This document shows, piece by piece, positions 46,480-59,399 of a stretch of DNA of 64,000 bases (its first letter is position 1; the number at the start of each line of letters is the position of its first letter). The translations under genes and the position numbers were made by a program. The notes beneath the pieces are model-generated. The model searched no databases. It worked only from the letters and a program-made list of their open reading frames with translations, and was not told the origin of the DNA. The stretch covers positions 73,040,822 to 73,104,821 of the forward strand of contig NW_026262593.1 of the NCBI RefSeq assembly GCF_021869535.1, read 5' to 3'. This stretch comes from Mytilus californianus. Taxonomy: Eukaryota; Mollusca; Bivalvia; Mytilida; Mytilidae.

Positions 46480-46954
46480 AACATATAACGGAAAAGTTTT
46501 AAATATTCATTGTTACATCGTGACTTAGATGATTTTTTAAGTATTCCCCATGGATAACTTATTTTAAAAAGTTTATACTTATTGTTTAATATAAAACTGC
46601 GAGTCAGTTAGATTTAAAATTATATAGTGTTTGCATGTTTGAGGTGTCAAGATGGATGGATCATTTGAACTTTACGGATAGTTGTTTCATAAGCAATGAT
46701 TATACCACATCTCCTTGTGTTTACATAGAGGAAATTAGTCTGTAATTTTTATGACCACACATATAGGTTATCCAGTATAAATAAGTACATCCGAGCCGTT
46801 GCCTACAAGTCTAGTGTCGGAAAAAACTTTTGGTTTTAATCCAGTAAATAGTCCTTTATTTTTAGTTTTTATGAACTCGTTAAATTATAACAGAACTGTG
46901 TTTTAAAGTTATTATTCAAAGTCTCTTTTAAATAAAACAACTTTTTATACTATT

Positions 46955-47098
46955 CAAAATTGAGAATGGAAGTGGTGAATGTGTCAAAGTGACATCAACC
47001 CGACCACAGAGCAGAAAACAGCCGAAGGCCACCAATGGGTTATCAACACAGCGAGAAAATCCCGCACCCGGAGGCGTGCTTCAGCTGGCCCCTAAACA
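46955..47098 (+). repeat. Dispersed repeat I, copy 2
   Basis: GTGAATGTGTCAAAGTGACA, CAGCCGAAGGCCACCAATGG, CACCCGGAGGCGTGCTTCAG; abuts the second copy of the segmental duplication. Confidence 0.75.
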
Positions 47099-47695
47099 GA
47101 CACCAAGTGATGGATACTATTGTGGCTTATATTGTTTAATGATTTTTTTAGAGCAAAAGATTAATTGATTGTTGGTTGCTTAACGTCCAGTGGCAAACAT
47201 TTCATGCATATTCAGGACGAGAAAACTTTTCAGAAAAAGATTATGAAGTTCTAGGTATTACAAATGTTAAATTTTTCTTATTATTGACCTTTCAATACAG
47301 TTTTGTTTATGATATTATCTTTCGTTGTCTTTCTATGGTTATGAGTCATGAAGTGTGTTAACTATATATTCTAAGTTAGCATATATGTACAGTTTGTCAT
47401 TTTGACTTTTTTTATTTTGCCATGGCGTTGTCAGTTTGTCTTTGAATAATAAGTTTGAATATCACTTTGGAAATTTAATTCCGCCTTTTTACAAAAATCA
47501 TGAGATTCAAATTTGATAAGATTAAAGATTATATTTTAGACTAACACGTATGCACATCCGTACAATTTAATGAGATTCTTGATCGGGGGTAGATAATTCC
47601 TCTATCTAAACCCAGAAAACCAATATGTTTGCTGTATAATTCACCTACTTCTATTATTTAATTTGAAAACTGTCCTAACAGAACAAGTGTCGATT
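47097..47695 (+). repeat. Segmental duplication, copy 2
   Basis: Matches 45750-46275. It carries an extra ~60-bp block (about 47408-47468, GCCATGGCGTTGTCAGTTTG) that resembles the retrotransposon tail, and ends CTAACAGAACAAGTGTCG, where the exon-like text breaks off. Confidence 0.85.
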
Positions 47696-47714
47696 TGCAT
47701 ATTTGTAAAATTTA

Positions 47715-47870
47715 AAGTCAGTGGTACACACGGTGGCGAATGGGGGGAGGGGGGGGGGGGTATTTTGGACCCCCCTTTTGTTAATAAGGACATACGGTTG
47801 GATCCCCTCCCTTTATCCTTGGTTGGGAACCCCTCTTTAAAATGACTGGATCCGCCACGTGCACTGTACA
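47715..47870. repeat. Repeat with poly-G and GGATCC(G)CCAC end
   Basis: A GTGGCGAATGGGGGGAGGGG start, a GGATCCCCTCCCTTTATCC centre and an ACTGGATCCGCCACGTG end. GTGGCG/CGCCAC may be the terminal inverted repeat. Confidence 0.5.
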
Positions 47871-49940
47871 CAGATTTAGTCCGCATTGTTTTCCGGGCAC
47901 TCATTTTTATAGTTGTAAATATTTACGCTTAATTTTGTTAATAAAATTAGGAACAGTAACAATTGTGTGGTCATAGATTTCGTAAATTTGTTTTCTGAAT
48001 CCATATAGCAAGTGTCATGACATCATAATGGTGAATCGGGGAAATCACAGAAAGCTTATGGAAATGTTAGATTTTTTTGAATTTTCGATATATGACCATA
48101 GCGCAAAAAGTATCAAATATGTTTTAATAGAGAAAAAAAAAATTTACTGTAGCTATAATAACTATATTTTTATTTGTTTTTAATTGTGTCGCTCTTTGAT
48201 GGCCATTTATGATACCTGCATTTTCGTCTTTCATTCTTACGTACGTCTAGAAATTTACAGAACTCAAATTATATATATGAATAAAGGAGTTGTCGGTTTT
48301 ATTTACGTCAATAATATAGCAAACAAACCACACAAAAGAAACCAAAAACCCAAAGACATCCAGAGGCTTGCAGTACAAACTATAATTATAAGTATAAAGT
48401 ACAGTTATATTATAACTATACCACGTCAAAAGTTCTCTCGTTCATTTCATTCCATAGAAGAGTGAAAATGACTTTCTTTCATTTGACCTTTAAAGAGGCA
48501 GAATTAGTTAACACAAATTTTGAAACTTATGATAAACAAGAAATCACAGCTTATAAGTGTTAGTGTACCGGAAACGAAGGTAACAACCTATCTGGTAAGT
48601 TATATCATTCAAGGACGTATATATTATAGTTATATGAAATATAATATTTACATTTCTTCACGGTCCTATGTTTTATATATAACGGTCTTTCTATATTCAA
48701 ATGAGATAGGGTAATACACCATTGAATTCCTTTCTGCACGGGCGATTTCGGCAGTCAGTATATAAGGAAAATTTAAGGTGTGTTTGACAATGCGACGTTC
48801 GTTACAAGATATTAAGGACTAGGTTAGTTTGGTATACTATTCCCCTCCCACCCCATTTACCAATCTTATGTATGTAACATTATCGTTTCTTTTCGACTTG
48901 TGTATGGTAAAAAATTATGCCTTTTTGTATGGCTGATTGTATATATTTATGTTGAACATATTAAATTCAACGCGATCTTGTAGCGAACGCACATTGTCAA
49001 CCCTATACTGTGTTTGGTTTTTTCTACGATATCTAGTTAAGGAAAAACTTTATTATCGGAGGGGTGAAACGAGGGAGAAAATAATATGTATTAGATACAC
49101 ATTAAGGGCGTTAGGCCGAATGAGTGCGTATTACTTACACCAGGATAAATTGAATATTGTCAATGCAGAATGACAAATTCAATAATTTAGGACAGGGACT
49201 TTCAATACTAACGGATTTCCTGTTAAGGAGGAGATCTTTTAACAATTTGACAATATGCTATTGAAATGCATGATAAATGCAGGGTATCCAATTTATTTAT
49301 CGACATCTTTGTGTAAAAAAAGATACAATATTGCTAGATAAATAGAAAACAAAAACACATTTCCTTGCATAATCTTATCTAAAATTATTGAAAATTATCA
49401 TAATTTATGGGTATTTTTTTAACATGATATACCAAAGCCGAATTTTGTATGTTTTCATTACACACTTGCACTGTTTTGATTAACGTATCAATTAGAAGGT
49501 AGGTTAGAAAGTCACACAAAAAAAAAAGAATTGTAGGACAAAACGCCATTATATGGTTTTCCGGATAATGTTTTTTTGGCAAATATTAAAAAAAAATCTA
49601 AAACTTTTACATATACAATACATTTTAGGTAAACACCTAGAGTTACAAATATACCAGGATACATTTTTGATAGAAAAAAAAAACATGCTATCAAAGATAC
49701 GTCAGAAATGCCTAGCTATATGCCTAAGAAAAATACATCTTTTTTATTGTTCACATTTATTTAACCTCCATTCAACAATGGGAAGGAACATTTGCCTCAG
49801 CTGTGAAATGAATTGATTTAAAACGACTTTAAACATATTTATTTCTGTCTTGTCAATATCTTAGCATAGAATATGATCAGAATATGGTCTGTGTATAAAA
49901 CAAGTATACCGCTGTAATAAAAGCACTAGACAATTTATAT

Positions 49941-49970
49941 ATAGATATAAGAAGATGTGGTATGAGTGCC
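49941..49970 (+). repeat. Repeat A 5' fragment
   Basis: AGATATAAGAAGATGTGGTA followed by TGAGTGCC, then unrelated sequence. Confidence 0.7.
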
Positions 49971-50356
49971 ATATATGTAAATATCTGCTACTTCCTACAG
50001 AATTTTGTTTTGTTTTTAGTTTTTAATTATTTTTTTGTCATTATCGTATATTTTTTTTAACCACTAAATTTGCGGTTTTGTGATATGTTCCTGCAGTTTT
50101 AACAATGTTGTCAATAGTGTTTAGAAAGAAGCTATTATAAAATGTGTTAGAACCTTAAACTACACATACATGATCAGAGCTATGATAGCATGACAGGTGT
50201 ACATATGATGTAATTGTGAAATAGCCATTGTAATTGCCAAGTTTTTAATAGTTAAAGGATCATTGATTGTATTACCTGTTGATTATTGGCACGTGCCATC
50301 GAACTCAATCTTTATTGACAGAAAATATTAAATAACGAATACATTTATTACTATTA

Positions 50357-50383
50357 GAAGAAGAAGAAGACGAAGAAGAATTA
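50357..50383. repeat. (GAA)n microsatellite
   Basis: AGAAGAAGAAGAAGACGAAG with one interruption. Confidence 0.85.
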
Positions 50384-50529
50384 TTTGTTATAGTGCAACT
50401 TGAATAAACAAATAAATACATAATTATTTTATATTAAATAAAATTGTTATTAAAATGAAAGAAAGGATTAACGCATTTACAAGGATATATACTCGATGCT
50501 GAACTTAAATTAGGTTATATTGTTTTAAC

Positions 50530-50734
50530 GAAAAGTTCTATGAGGATCTGGAGGGGGTCCATTATTTCTGTATTCTTCAATTTTTTATGCCGTTTTTCTC
50601 TATTCTTTAAACTTTTTGTCTATTATTATCAATTCTTTATATTCAAGCACCTTATTTTTCTCTATTCTTTATTTTTTTTATCCATTTTCTCTATTCTTTA
50701 TATTTATTGCCAATCATTCTCTATTCTGTAAACC

Positions 50735-50766
<32 letters not shown>
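50530..50766 (-). repeat. Dispersed repeat B copy ending in a 31-base C run
   Basis: GAGGATCTGGAGGGGGTCCA, repeated CTATTCTTTA blocks, and TTCTCTATTCTGTAAACC followed by T and 31 consecutive C (50736-50766). Confidence 0.75.
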
Positions 50767-51904
50767 ATCAACATCTTCTTCTTTCCGATGGTATGTTATT
50801 TATAGTTTTATTGTCTCGTCACGGTCTAAGTGCAGTTTTCAGAATATTAGTGCACTCGGAGACATGGTTCCCTGATGCGGCCTTGGTGACTACGCATCAC
50901 TACGAAATAAAAGAAACAAAAGACGGTTGTTTAAATATAAAAAGAATAACTCGCACGGGGAATAATTACTAAATGCCACGAAGTAATTATTAAGTTTTAG
51001 AGGAAAGTATCGAAAGATAACGAAATTAACGATATATATTATCTGACATAAAACATATTTGCATTTATGTTGATCGTTCCCGACGAAGTTAAATCCAGAA
51101 ACGTGCTTCAGACGCATTCACTCTTTTGTTAATGTTATGTTTAAAATTTGCAATTACTTCTTTTCAAAGAATAAGTAGAGAAATACATAAATTAACATCA
51201 GAAAATAAAAAAATAAAATGAAATCATAAACAGTTATAGGCGAATGATTTATTTCCTCAACAAAACAAAATCACTAATCTCTTAAAAAAAGACCAACAGA
51301 AATAAAAAGTCAACCAATGATTTTACGTTTAATTATTAAAAATATACGTTTTTCATTCTAGCATTTATATTGTAAATTTTTTGTAATTAAAATGTATCAT
51401 CCACATGAAGGGGCGTAACTCCTAACATCATTCTGTCACACTAAACGGATCTTAACCCGATCTGAAAATTTTGAACATTACTTTTTATGTTTGGTCTGAA
51501 TTCGTCTTAAACCGTCTTAACTTATCTTGTTTAACAGCTAGAGCCTTCTGTCTTGTTTATCTTGACATGAATGAACGGACTGAACACGACATATCGGAAC
51601 AGCGTCTGAAAGTCTTAAAAAGTCTTAAAGTTTTTCCCTAGCGGTAAATTCAGTCGATTCAGATTTGATCAGACCAAAATGACCGTTTCAGACTTAAATC
51701 TTGCTACTAGTGAAAGAAAATCGAAATATTGTTGATACAAAATATCAGAAAAAATCGATGATTGCTTAAAATGTATTTTCGCAATTTCTTTTTTTTTCTT
51801 AAGAAATCTTTTAGTCTTGGATATTATTCAGGGAATTATATAGAACACCATTGCAAAAATATATCGTCTTTTGTCAGAATTGTACTTGAATTGAATATAT
51901 TAAG

Positions 51905-52180
51905 TCGTTATATTCAGGTGCTCAAGACAAACAGACAGACAACATTACACAAAACACAACATAGAAAAGACTGAACAACTAAACTGGGGGCGATCTCATG
52001 TGATCCGGAAGGGTAAGCAGATCCTGCTCCACGTGTGGCACACGTCGAGTTACTCATGTTAGTATAAACCCGGTGATAAGTCTCATTTAGTAGGTCACAT
52101 TCGGGGAAAAGGGACGAGATTGTAGTTAAAACAATTGGAACATATCTGTTGTCATCTGTGAAACAAATTACCAATTAATC
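51905..52180 (-). mobile_element. Retrotransposon 3' tail, reverse copy
   Basis: On the minus strand CAGATGACAACAGATATGTT, GAATGTGACCTACTAAATGA, GGAGCAGGATCTGCTTACCC and CTCAGT..GTTTAGT blocks match the order of 2430-2660. Confidence 0.65.
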
Positions 52181-52199
52181 ATTCGGATCATTAAAGGAT

Positions 52200-54850
52200 T
52201 AACTGATCAAAAAGTAAATAAATATCGAGGATTCATCAAGCGTTGGAATCGTTTCAACAGTCCGGGCTTGCGTTTTACAGAAGTTCGTAAGCCAATCCTG
52301 AATATTACGTCGGTCGTACGTAAAATTGATTGATCGTTTCATTAACACTCCATTTCTATCGTATTATATTAGCTTAGCAGGTAAATTGATTCAGTGAACT
52401 TTCTTAAAGGCAAGTTTGGGATAATATTTTTACAATGAAACCATCTGATTTTATTTTATGGGAAGCGAAGTATACCGGGATGTAGGATAAATTTTACAAT
52501 GGCAGCAACCCTTAAACGTTTTGATTGGGAGGTGGTCATTTATTATTGTTCGTTGTGTTCAAAGCATTATAAAAAAAATAAAGTTCTAATCCTAGAGAAA
52601 AATGCCGAAGATACCAAATTGACATTCAAAACTCGTTAGTAGAAGAAAAACTGACAAAGCTATGGCAAAATAAATAAAAACGAAAAAAAGACAAACATGT
52701 CCACAAAACTTTACACAGAAAATTGAAGATTATGCAACACGAACCCCACCAAAAAACCGAGAATGAACTCTGGTGCTTAAGATGGAAAAAAAAACGTTCC
52801 TGTTCTATATGAGTTGCTAGTCTCCTATTAAGTACTTTTATTCGTGGACATCAATTTGCGTGGTGTGAGCAAAAGTAACATGTTTTTGGGTTCCTAAATT
52901 CGTGGATTTTAGTTTTCTGTAAAACATCGAGTGAAGAATTTGAAGCCATCCGAAACTAAGATCTTTGAAAATAATCATATGTTGTTTTATAATGATTTGA
53001 TGGACATTGCATAATGGGGTGTTCATTGTCACCTACTTGTTTGTCTTTCGTTATTGACACCATCATCAAATTTTTAATAGAATAGTTGCTTTCGGAAATA
53101 AACTGATTTATCTATGCATACAATTTGTCTCACTTGAAGGAAGTTGTAACATTTATAATCAGAAGTGATGACACTAATTAACTCAAAATACGAAAGATTA
53201 ACAGATTAATGAACATCAAAGGTTGTTAATTGGGCCATACACCTGTCACTTAAAGAAAACAGTTAATAAAAAATGCGAGAAATGTACTTTGAATTGTAGA
53301 GTTATTTCTGAGGAAATAAATAAGCAAGCCCGATATGAGATTAATGTTCGTATGTGAATTATGAAAAGATAAAATGAATACTAAATTATTGCATATCATT
53401 TTCAGAAGTCTGATTTTCATCGATCAAAACTAATTTTTCGTGAGATTAAAAGGTTCAAAAGTGTAAAGTTTAGGTTTTGAAGATTAAATAAGTAAAATCC
53501 TGTCTGAAGACAAAAAAAATAAACAATGTCAAAATGTTCAGGCTTGAATCAAACCTTTATTTAGGTAAGTTGATGCAAGCATTCGTTAGCTGTCACTATC
53601 CTATGGATTAACAACTGTTGGTTATGTTGATAGTTTAAAATCTTCATTGAAGCTGAAGCACGAATGTTTTGTTAATTAATTCGTTTGATGTGTCATTTGT
53701 ATGCAAGAGTGACATCCTTTTTTTACTATGTTTTAATTCCAAAAAGTCTATCGGGTCAATGCGGTAATTGTCTCCCTTGAACAGGTTCATAATTTCATAT
53801 TTATGTATATTTATTTGATTTAATTTAAAATCATTACAAAATTTCTAAATTTAATAGATCTTAGTATTTATCATTGATTTATTAAAGATATTTGTGTTTA
53901 TCTATAATTTCATTTATTTGTTTTGAAACGTTTAAAATTATTATATACCAATATAAAGAACCTTTCATAATTTTATAAATATTATTTAGTTACATGATGA
54001 GTACAGTTTTAATACTCATATATACAGGCGGTGGCCAAGGGTAGTCACGGTCGTTTAACCCCCTCGCCGTTAAGTTACTTAGTGTGATGTGGCAATCTAC
54101 TGTTTTAGAACAGGTAGTGCATCTGCCTCAAACTTATCCTGGAATTGTTTACTTTTAAAGCCGTATTTATGTAGTACATTATATAAAAATTAATCGGTCT
54201 ACTTTAATTTGAGATAAAATATTCAGGTGAATAACACATGTTTTTCATTCTGGTGTCAAGAATACACTGTCCACATCATAAAACCTCCAACAGCATTCAT
54301 CCTGCTATTTGTAAACACATTTATTGTTTTAATATGGTGTATACAATTATGTCAGAATTCAAATGAAGCAGACATATTGTCTCAATTGCATTACTTGATT
54401 CCCTAAATACAAATACACGTATGAAGTGTAACCCCCATAAACACCAAACACACACAAGATACAAATACATACAAACACAAAAAACAGAACACCTTCACCA
54501 CCACTTTATTCCAGAAACTTCAAACTTATGTCAAATGTTTATAATTACGATTGGAACCTACATAAAACATTTAAATTTTTTGAAAAAGACTATAAATAAA
54601 ACCTAATTATATTATCTTTCCAAAATGATAAAATGTTGAGAAAATTAACCAGAGTTATTTTACATTAATCACAGAGAGGGGCTAGCAAACAATTTTTAAT
54701 TAGAGCTTAATTAACGTTAACACAATATTCCACTTAAAATGAACCTTATTTTATTCAAATATAAGGACTTAGTTAGCCAAATCTACTAATTTTATTTAGT
54801 ATTATGAATTTTTATGATAATAGATAAACATGTTATTATATATATGATTG
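52200..54850. other. Intergenic stretch, nothing recognised
   Basis: AT-rich sequence with no exon, repeat family or RNA gene that I can support. A less AT-rich patch at about 54028-54110 (GGCGGTGGCCAAGGGTAGTC) stands out but I cannot name it. Confidence 0.5.
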
Positions 54851-54859
54851 CCCATTGTA

Positions 54860-55110
54860 GATGATACTTTTTCAGAGAAACACGGCGGTTGTCACATGTG
54901 GAGCTGGATCTTATAACCCTTCAGGAGCACATGAGATCCACCTGGGTGTTAGTGGGGTTCATGTTGCTCAGTCTTTAGTGTTCTATGTTGTGTTTTGAAG
55001 ACAGTTGCTTCTTTTTTTGTCGTTTTCGTTTAATTTATTGGCATGGCGTTGTCAGTTTGTCATTGACTTGTGAGTTTAAATATCCCTTTCGTTTCTCCTG
55101 CCTCTCTCTC
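54860..55110 (+). mobile_element. Retrotransposon 3' tail, copy 4
   Basis: ACATGTGGAGCTGGATCTTA, GGGGTTCATGTTGCTCAGTC, ATGGCGTTGTCAGTTTGTCA and GTGAGTTTAAATATCCC. Confidence 0.65.
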
Positions 55111-55548
55111 TTAAATTGCTCGAATAAATCTGACTTCGAAAAGTTTAGGAAAATATTTACTCATTCTTATAATGATAATATCTCAAAACAGATGCGTTTA
55201 TACACTTCAACTTACTTGTTCTTAGCAATTTCATATTAAGAACTATCAAAATATGTATAGCTCTTATAACAAGTTGAATAAAATTTAGCACTTTAGAAAA
55301 TTGTGATAAATAAATATTGTTTTTGACATAATCTTTTTACGCCATCGAAATTCGTTTTACATATAATATACTTGCTTCGAGTCAATTAATTAAATCAATG
55401 TATGTAAGATTGTCATGTCCAATGTTTCACATTTGTTAGAACAGGATAAACAAGTGAAGTCATGCTTTATATTTTGATTGAATTTTTCTTTAAAAGTTCA
55501 AAACTGTTCTAAGTTACATGTAAAATGAAATGTTTGATATAATCAGAT

Positions 55549-57548
55549 TTAGATGAGACTAGACAGCCTTGACGATGCACTGCTAAAATTATGTTGATCA
55601 CGTCTAGCAGCTTCTTGGAAAGCAGTTCTAGCAGAGTATGTGTCACCCATTAACTGGTGAGCTATGCCACGCATTATAACTGTATTCAGGCAACTCGGAA
55701 TAATCATTATAGTTTCACATTTTGTAATTGTCTTTTGAGCTTGTTGAAGTCGTTGCAATGACTGTCTACATGATGAAATGTCATGTAGATGGTAGTAACA
55801 TAGAAAGTTTAGGAAATGTGCAAATGGTAACGGATGAAAATAATTATGCCTCCTCCCCGACACCTCTAGTTGTAGTTCCTGCGGAATTATTGAAGAACCC
55901 TCTTGAAATATACAATGATGAATTATTAAGGATTTCATTATTGTACTAAGTTTTTCTTTTTTCATAAGATTCAGCACGTGTTTTTGAATAGGATTAAAAG
56001 TCTTTTTATAAAGAAAAAATGAAATATAAATTTTCTCGTCTGTGCATTTCTGCAATGTATATGATATCATGGTTAATGAGGCTTCGTAGTTTTTATGAAC
56101 ATAGAAGAAACAAGCTAACTGCAGCAACCCTGACACTGCATCCGCATTTAAACCGATAACCAAATGATTAAGAGCGTTTTTGTAACTGACGTAGCAATGT
56201 TTGTTGCCTAGGCTATTTGGATATTGTTTTTTGTCTGCAACAAGCATAAATGCTTCTGATATTTGTATAGCGAATAAAACTCTAGATGTACCAGTTTTGG
56301 AACTATGTAGAAAAGTATACAACAGTCTCAAAAATCGATCAGCTCTGAACATTGTACGAATAGTATCAACTGTTGGCATTATTTGTTGTAATAATCTGCT
56401 GTTTCTGCTGATTAAGGATTCGGTGGATTCGTTAGACTGGTTTTGATAATCTTGTAGAGTCTCAGAGGATGCAAAACAATTAATTCCTTGTCGATAAAAT
56501 TCGTTAGTATTGTGATAATTTTTTCTTTGTTATTAGTATTAAACCTTAATAAGAACAAGTTATTCTCTGGAATAAAATAATGTGACAATATTGAGTATCT
56601 TACACAGTAGAGCAGTCTTTTAAGAGATGCCATAAAACATGGTAGGATATTATCTGGTCTCCATACAGAGGGATCTGTTTCTTCTGATATCCAAAACATC
56701 AGTGTTTTTATGAAATATGAACACAGCAAACCTTTCAAATCCTCATGTTTCTCTACTAGTTCCTTCAGCAAGATTTTTAACATAGCATAACATAATAATT
56801 GTGTATGGCTGAAAGAAAATAGTAAAAATTTTTCCGCTACAGAAAATGAAATTCGCCATTCAATGTTTTCATTTATAGACCCTTTGCATCCAATAGGAAC
56901 AAATAACACACCACAGGATATTATTTTGGAAATAAGTTCAGGTGAAGGCCATGCTGTACGAGGTCTTCTTACCCATGGCTTTGCTTGACATATCCATGCA
57001 TCGCATTTTAGACACCATACAAAATCATGTTCATCATTTTCACTTGTTATACACGGACCATGAACTTTTTTTGGTATATTATCTAAGCAATAATGTGACA
57101 TACAAAATTGCTTATATTGTTCACTTGAAAGCACATATCGCAGCTGATTCATTTCTAACACATTTAAAAATCCCCCGGAATCCTCAAAAAATAGTTTCCG
57201 AGTTTGATGATGAGTTACAAGATATAATTGTGTAAAACATGGTTGTGTCTCATCAGTATTCATAATGAATGATAACCTATGACTGTCGATAACAAGTTTT
57301 TCTGTTTCTGATTCATACACTTTAATGTTATGATCTATAAACATGATATCTATATCACTTCCTTTCAAATCGAGTCCTTCACCTTTACTACCACTAGTTA
57401 TGGTGTTACATTTTTGACCGATGTCATTAATAACCAAAGCCAACCTCCTTAATCTCACAACCTCCTCAGATCCAATCTTTTGGCAAAGATAATTGTAAAA
57501 TTTCAAGGACTCGTGTTTCTCTCTGGTCATACCCTCCATGTTCTGCAT
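55549..57548 (-). CDS. cGAS-like/Mab-21 paralogue interrupted by one frameshift (possible pseudogene)
   Basis: Second member of the family, same strand and domain order as the gene at 36.5-38.5 kb, and clearly similar along its whole length. The first ORF (57548-56412, 378 residues) has the motif GSKGEGLDLKGSDIDIM (GS 53-54, D65 and D67), EHDFVWCLKC, EWRISFS and the HhH-like SYFIKTLMFWISEE region. The second (ATG at 56379 to the stop at 55549, 276 residues; its frame is open further upstream) carries the TPR-like part, ending SSASSRLSSLI. Against its paralogue one base is missing near 56496-56500, in the T-run after ACGAA on the coding strand. Both halves are otherwise open, so this is either a recent null allele or a sequencing/assembly error. 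A conserved acceptor (TTTTATTTTGTAG, ending at 57555) sits just before the ATG, again implying a 5' exon. Confidence 0.8.
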
Positions 57549-57554
57549 ACCAAT

Positions 57555-57567
57555 CTACAAAATAAAA
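57555..57567 (-). promoter_or_regulatory. 3' splice acceptor upstream of second cGLR ORF
   Basis: Same TTTTATTTTGTAG tract as at the paralogue, ending 6 bases before the first ATG of the ORF; the exon would start at 57554. I could not locate the matching 5' exon. Confidence 0.6.
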
Positions 57568-58221
57568 TTGAATTAGCCAGACGTTTTGTTCTTAGCATGC
57601 TTGCAAAAATTTCGGAAAGAAAACTACCACCAATACAGCTGGTCAATACATTCGAAATTTCTTTTTGGAAACCATTTTGAGCTTACAATTGGAAAACAAC
57701 AAAGATTCCCGAAATTCATGTTATTCGAAGAAGAACTCCAAACTTCCTTTGTAAGGGTTTATACGGATGATTTTAAAGTGAAATCGGATCTACATCTTAA
57801 AGATGCAGAATCAGTAGTAGTCATATGACTTTCAAGGTTTATTCATTGGATCTGTGCTCATTGTTGATCAGGTTTGGCAACATATGCCTTATAGATTTTT
57901 TTATTGTATTATTTTTCTCTACTTAAGAAGCAAATGCCAGGGAGAATTCTAATTAAAAATATCCTTAGTTTATATGTAAAAGTAAAAATCAGCACTTCGA
58001 AGACTATACATATTTTTTGTAGATCTCAATTTCCCTTTTTAATCTTCATCAATAGCTAAGCAGAAAGTACATGAAAACATACAAATCAGTACAGGAAATA
58101 TATTTAACTTTTAATTAACAATATAATTAAAATGCAAACAATGAATAATATAATCATGATTATACCGTATTAAATAATGCTCATAGCTACTAAAAAAAAC
58201 TCAGTTATCAACCTGCTGAAA

Positions 58222-58490
58222 AGGATTGATTGATTTATTTATTTGTGTTTACTACCAATTTCAGCATTATTTTGCAATTTCGTTGCAGTCAGTTTTTATT
58301 GGTAAAGGAAGCCGGAGTGCACGCAGAGAACAACCGAAATTTGGTAGGAAAACTTACAATCATAGTTAATTAAGATTTGAGTCGAGCGCACCTACCACGT
58401 GTGGGATTCGAACTCATAACTCCAGTGTTGACAGGCTAATGATACAGTAGTCCGACTACTTAGACCACTTGACCACCGAGGACCCCCTGC
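58222..58490 (-). mobile_element. SINE with tRNA-like head, most complete copy
   Basis: On the minus strand GGTGGTCAAGTGGTCTAAGT gives box A (complement at 58461-58475) and GAGTTCGAATCCC box B (58403-58415). A body shared with 24070-24240 follows, down to TCAATCAATCC. Too diverged in the arms to call a tRNA gene. Confidence 0.75.
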
Positions 58491-59399
58491 TGAGAAGGAA
58501 ACATACTGTTGAAAACTCTAACAGTTCAGAAGGACCTTGTGCAATTCCAAGAGCAAACTCTACAGAAAAATTAAAACATGCTTAGTGTTCCAGACCCAAT
58601 GACTTAATTTAGCAAAAGAGAAATTTAGGCTTGGAATTTTTTAACATGAACAAAAATTCAGCAGGCATCCCCTTCACCTGTTATATATAAATCTGTTGCA
58701 GCTTTTCTTACAGGTTCAATTGTGCTTTGTAAATCTGTATGACTTTTGAAATTCGTTCCTTTGGTTTGATCTCGCTCATTGAGTCCATAAAATTCAATAG
58801 TCGTACCTGGCGCATAAAAAACAAATCTCTTTTATGGTTTTCACCTAGTGGTTCAATTTTTTGACTTAGTCTTTATATTATTTGTAGGTGCTATTTTCCA
58901 AAGAAAGTCCGCTGTTCCTAAGATGCGCTTCTACATTTTCTAGTGCGGGAATGCCTCGAAAATACTTTTGAACTTTAGGAGATTGACCTGGTTGTTCGAG
59001 TTGGAATGAGGCCAACTGATGTTGACATTAATCAATGTGAGCGACACAGACATTACATAACCTTTAATTGTTTTCCATTACTGAAAAAAAACATGCAAGA
59101 TACAGGTAAATAGTTTAATAACAATTATCTGTTGAAAATTTTAAAAATTAACAGCTCCAAAAAGATAACTTGAAATTGATCAAAATTCTAACCTTTCAAA
59201 GCTTAACTTTAAACTTTATTTGACCTTTTAACTTTTATGATTCGAGCGCCATTGATGAATCTTTCGTAGACAAAACGTGCATCTGCGTACACAGATATAA
59301 GACGGCTATCTTTGATGAGTTTGTTGTTATACATTGTAGTTATTTATTTCTATTTTTGTTTCTAATTTGGTTTTCGTGTTATGGTTCTATTGTCATTAA

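Noticed and set aside
47641-47904. Gly/Pro-rich ORFs on both strands
   Set aside because: Caused by the poly-G stretch of a dispersed repeat.
58403-58475. tRNA gene on the minus strand
   Set aside because: Box A and B are present but the arms do not pair as in a tRNA, and the body continues into a SINE seen elsewhere.
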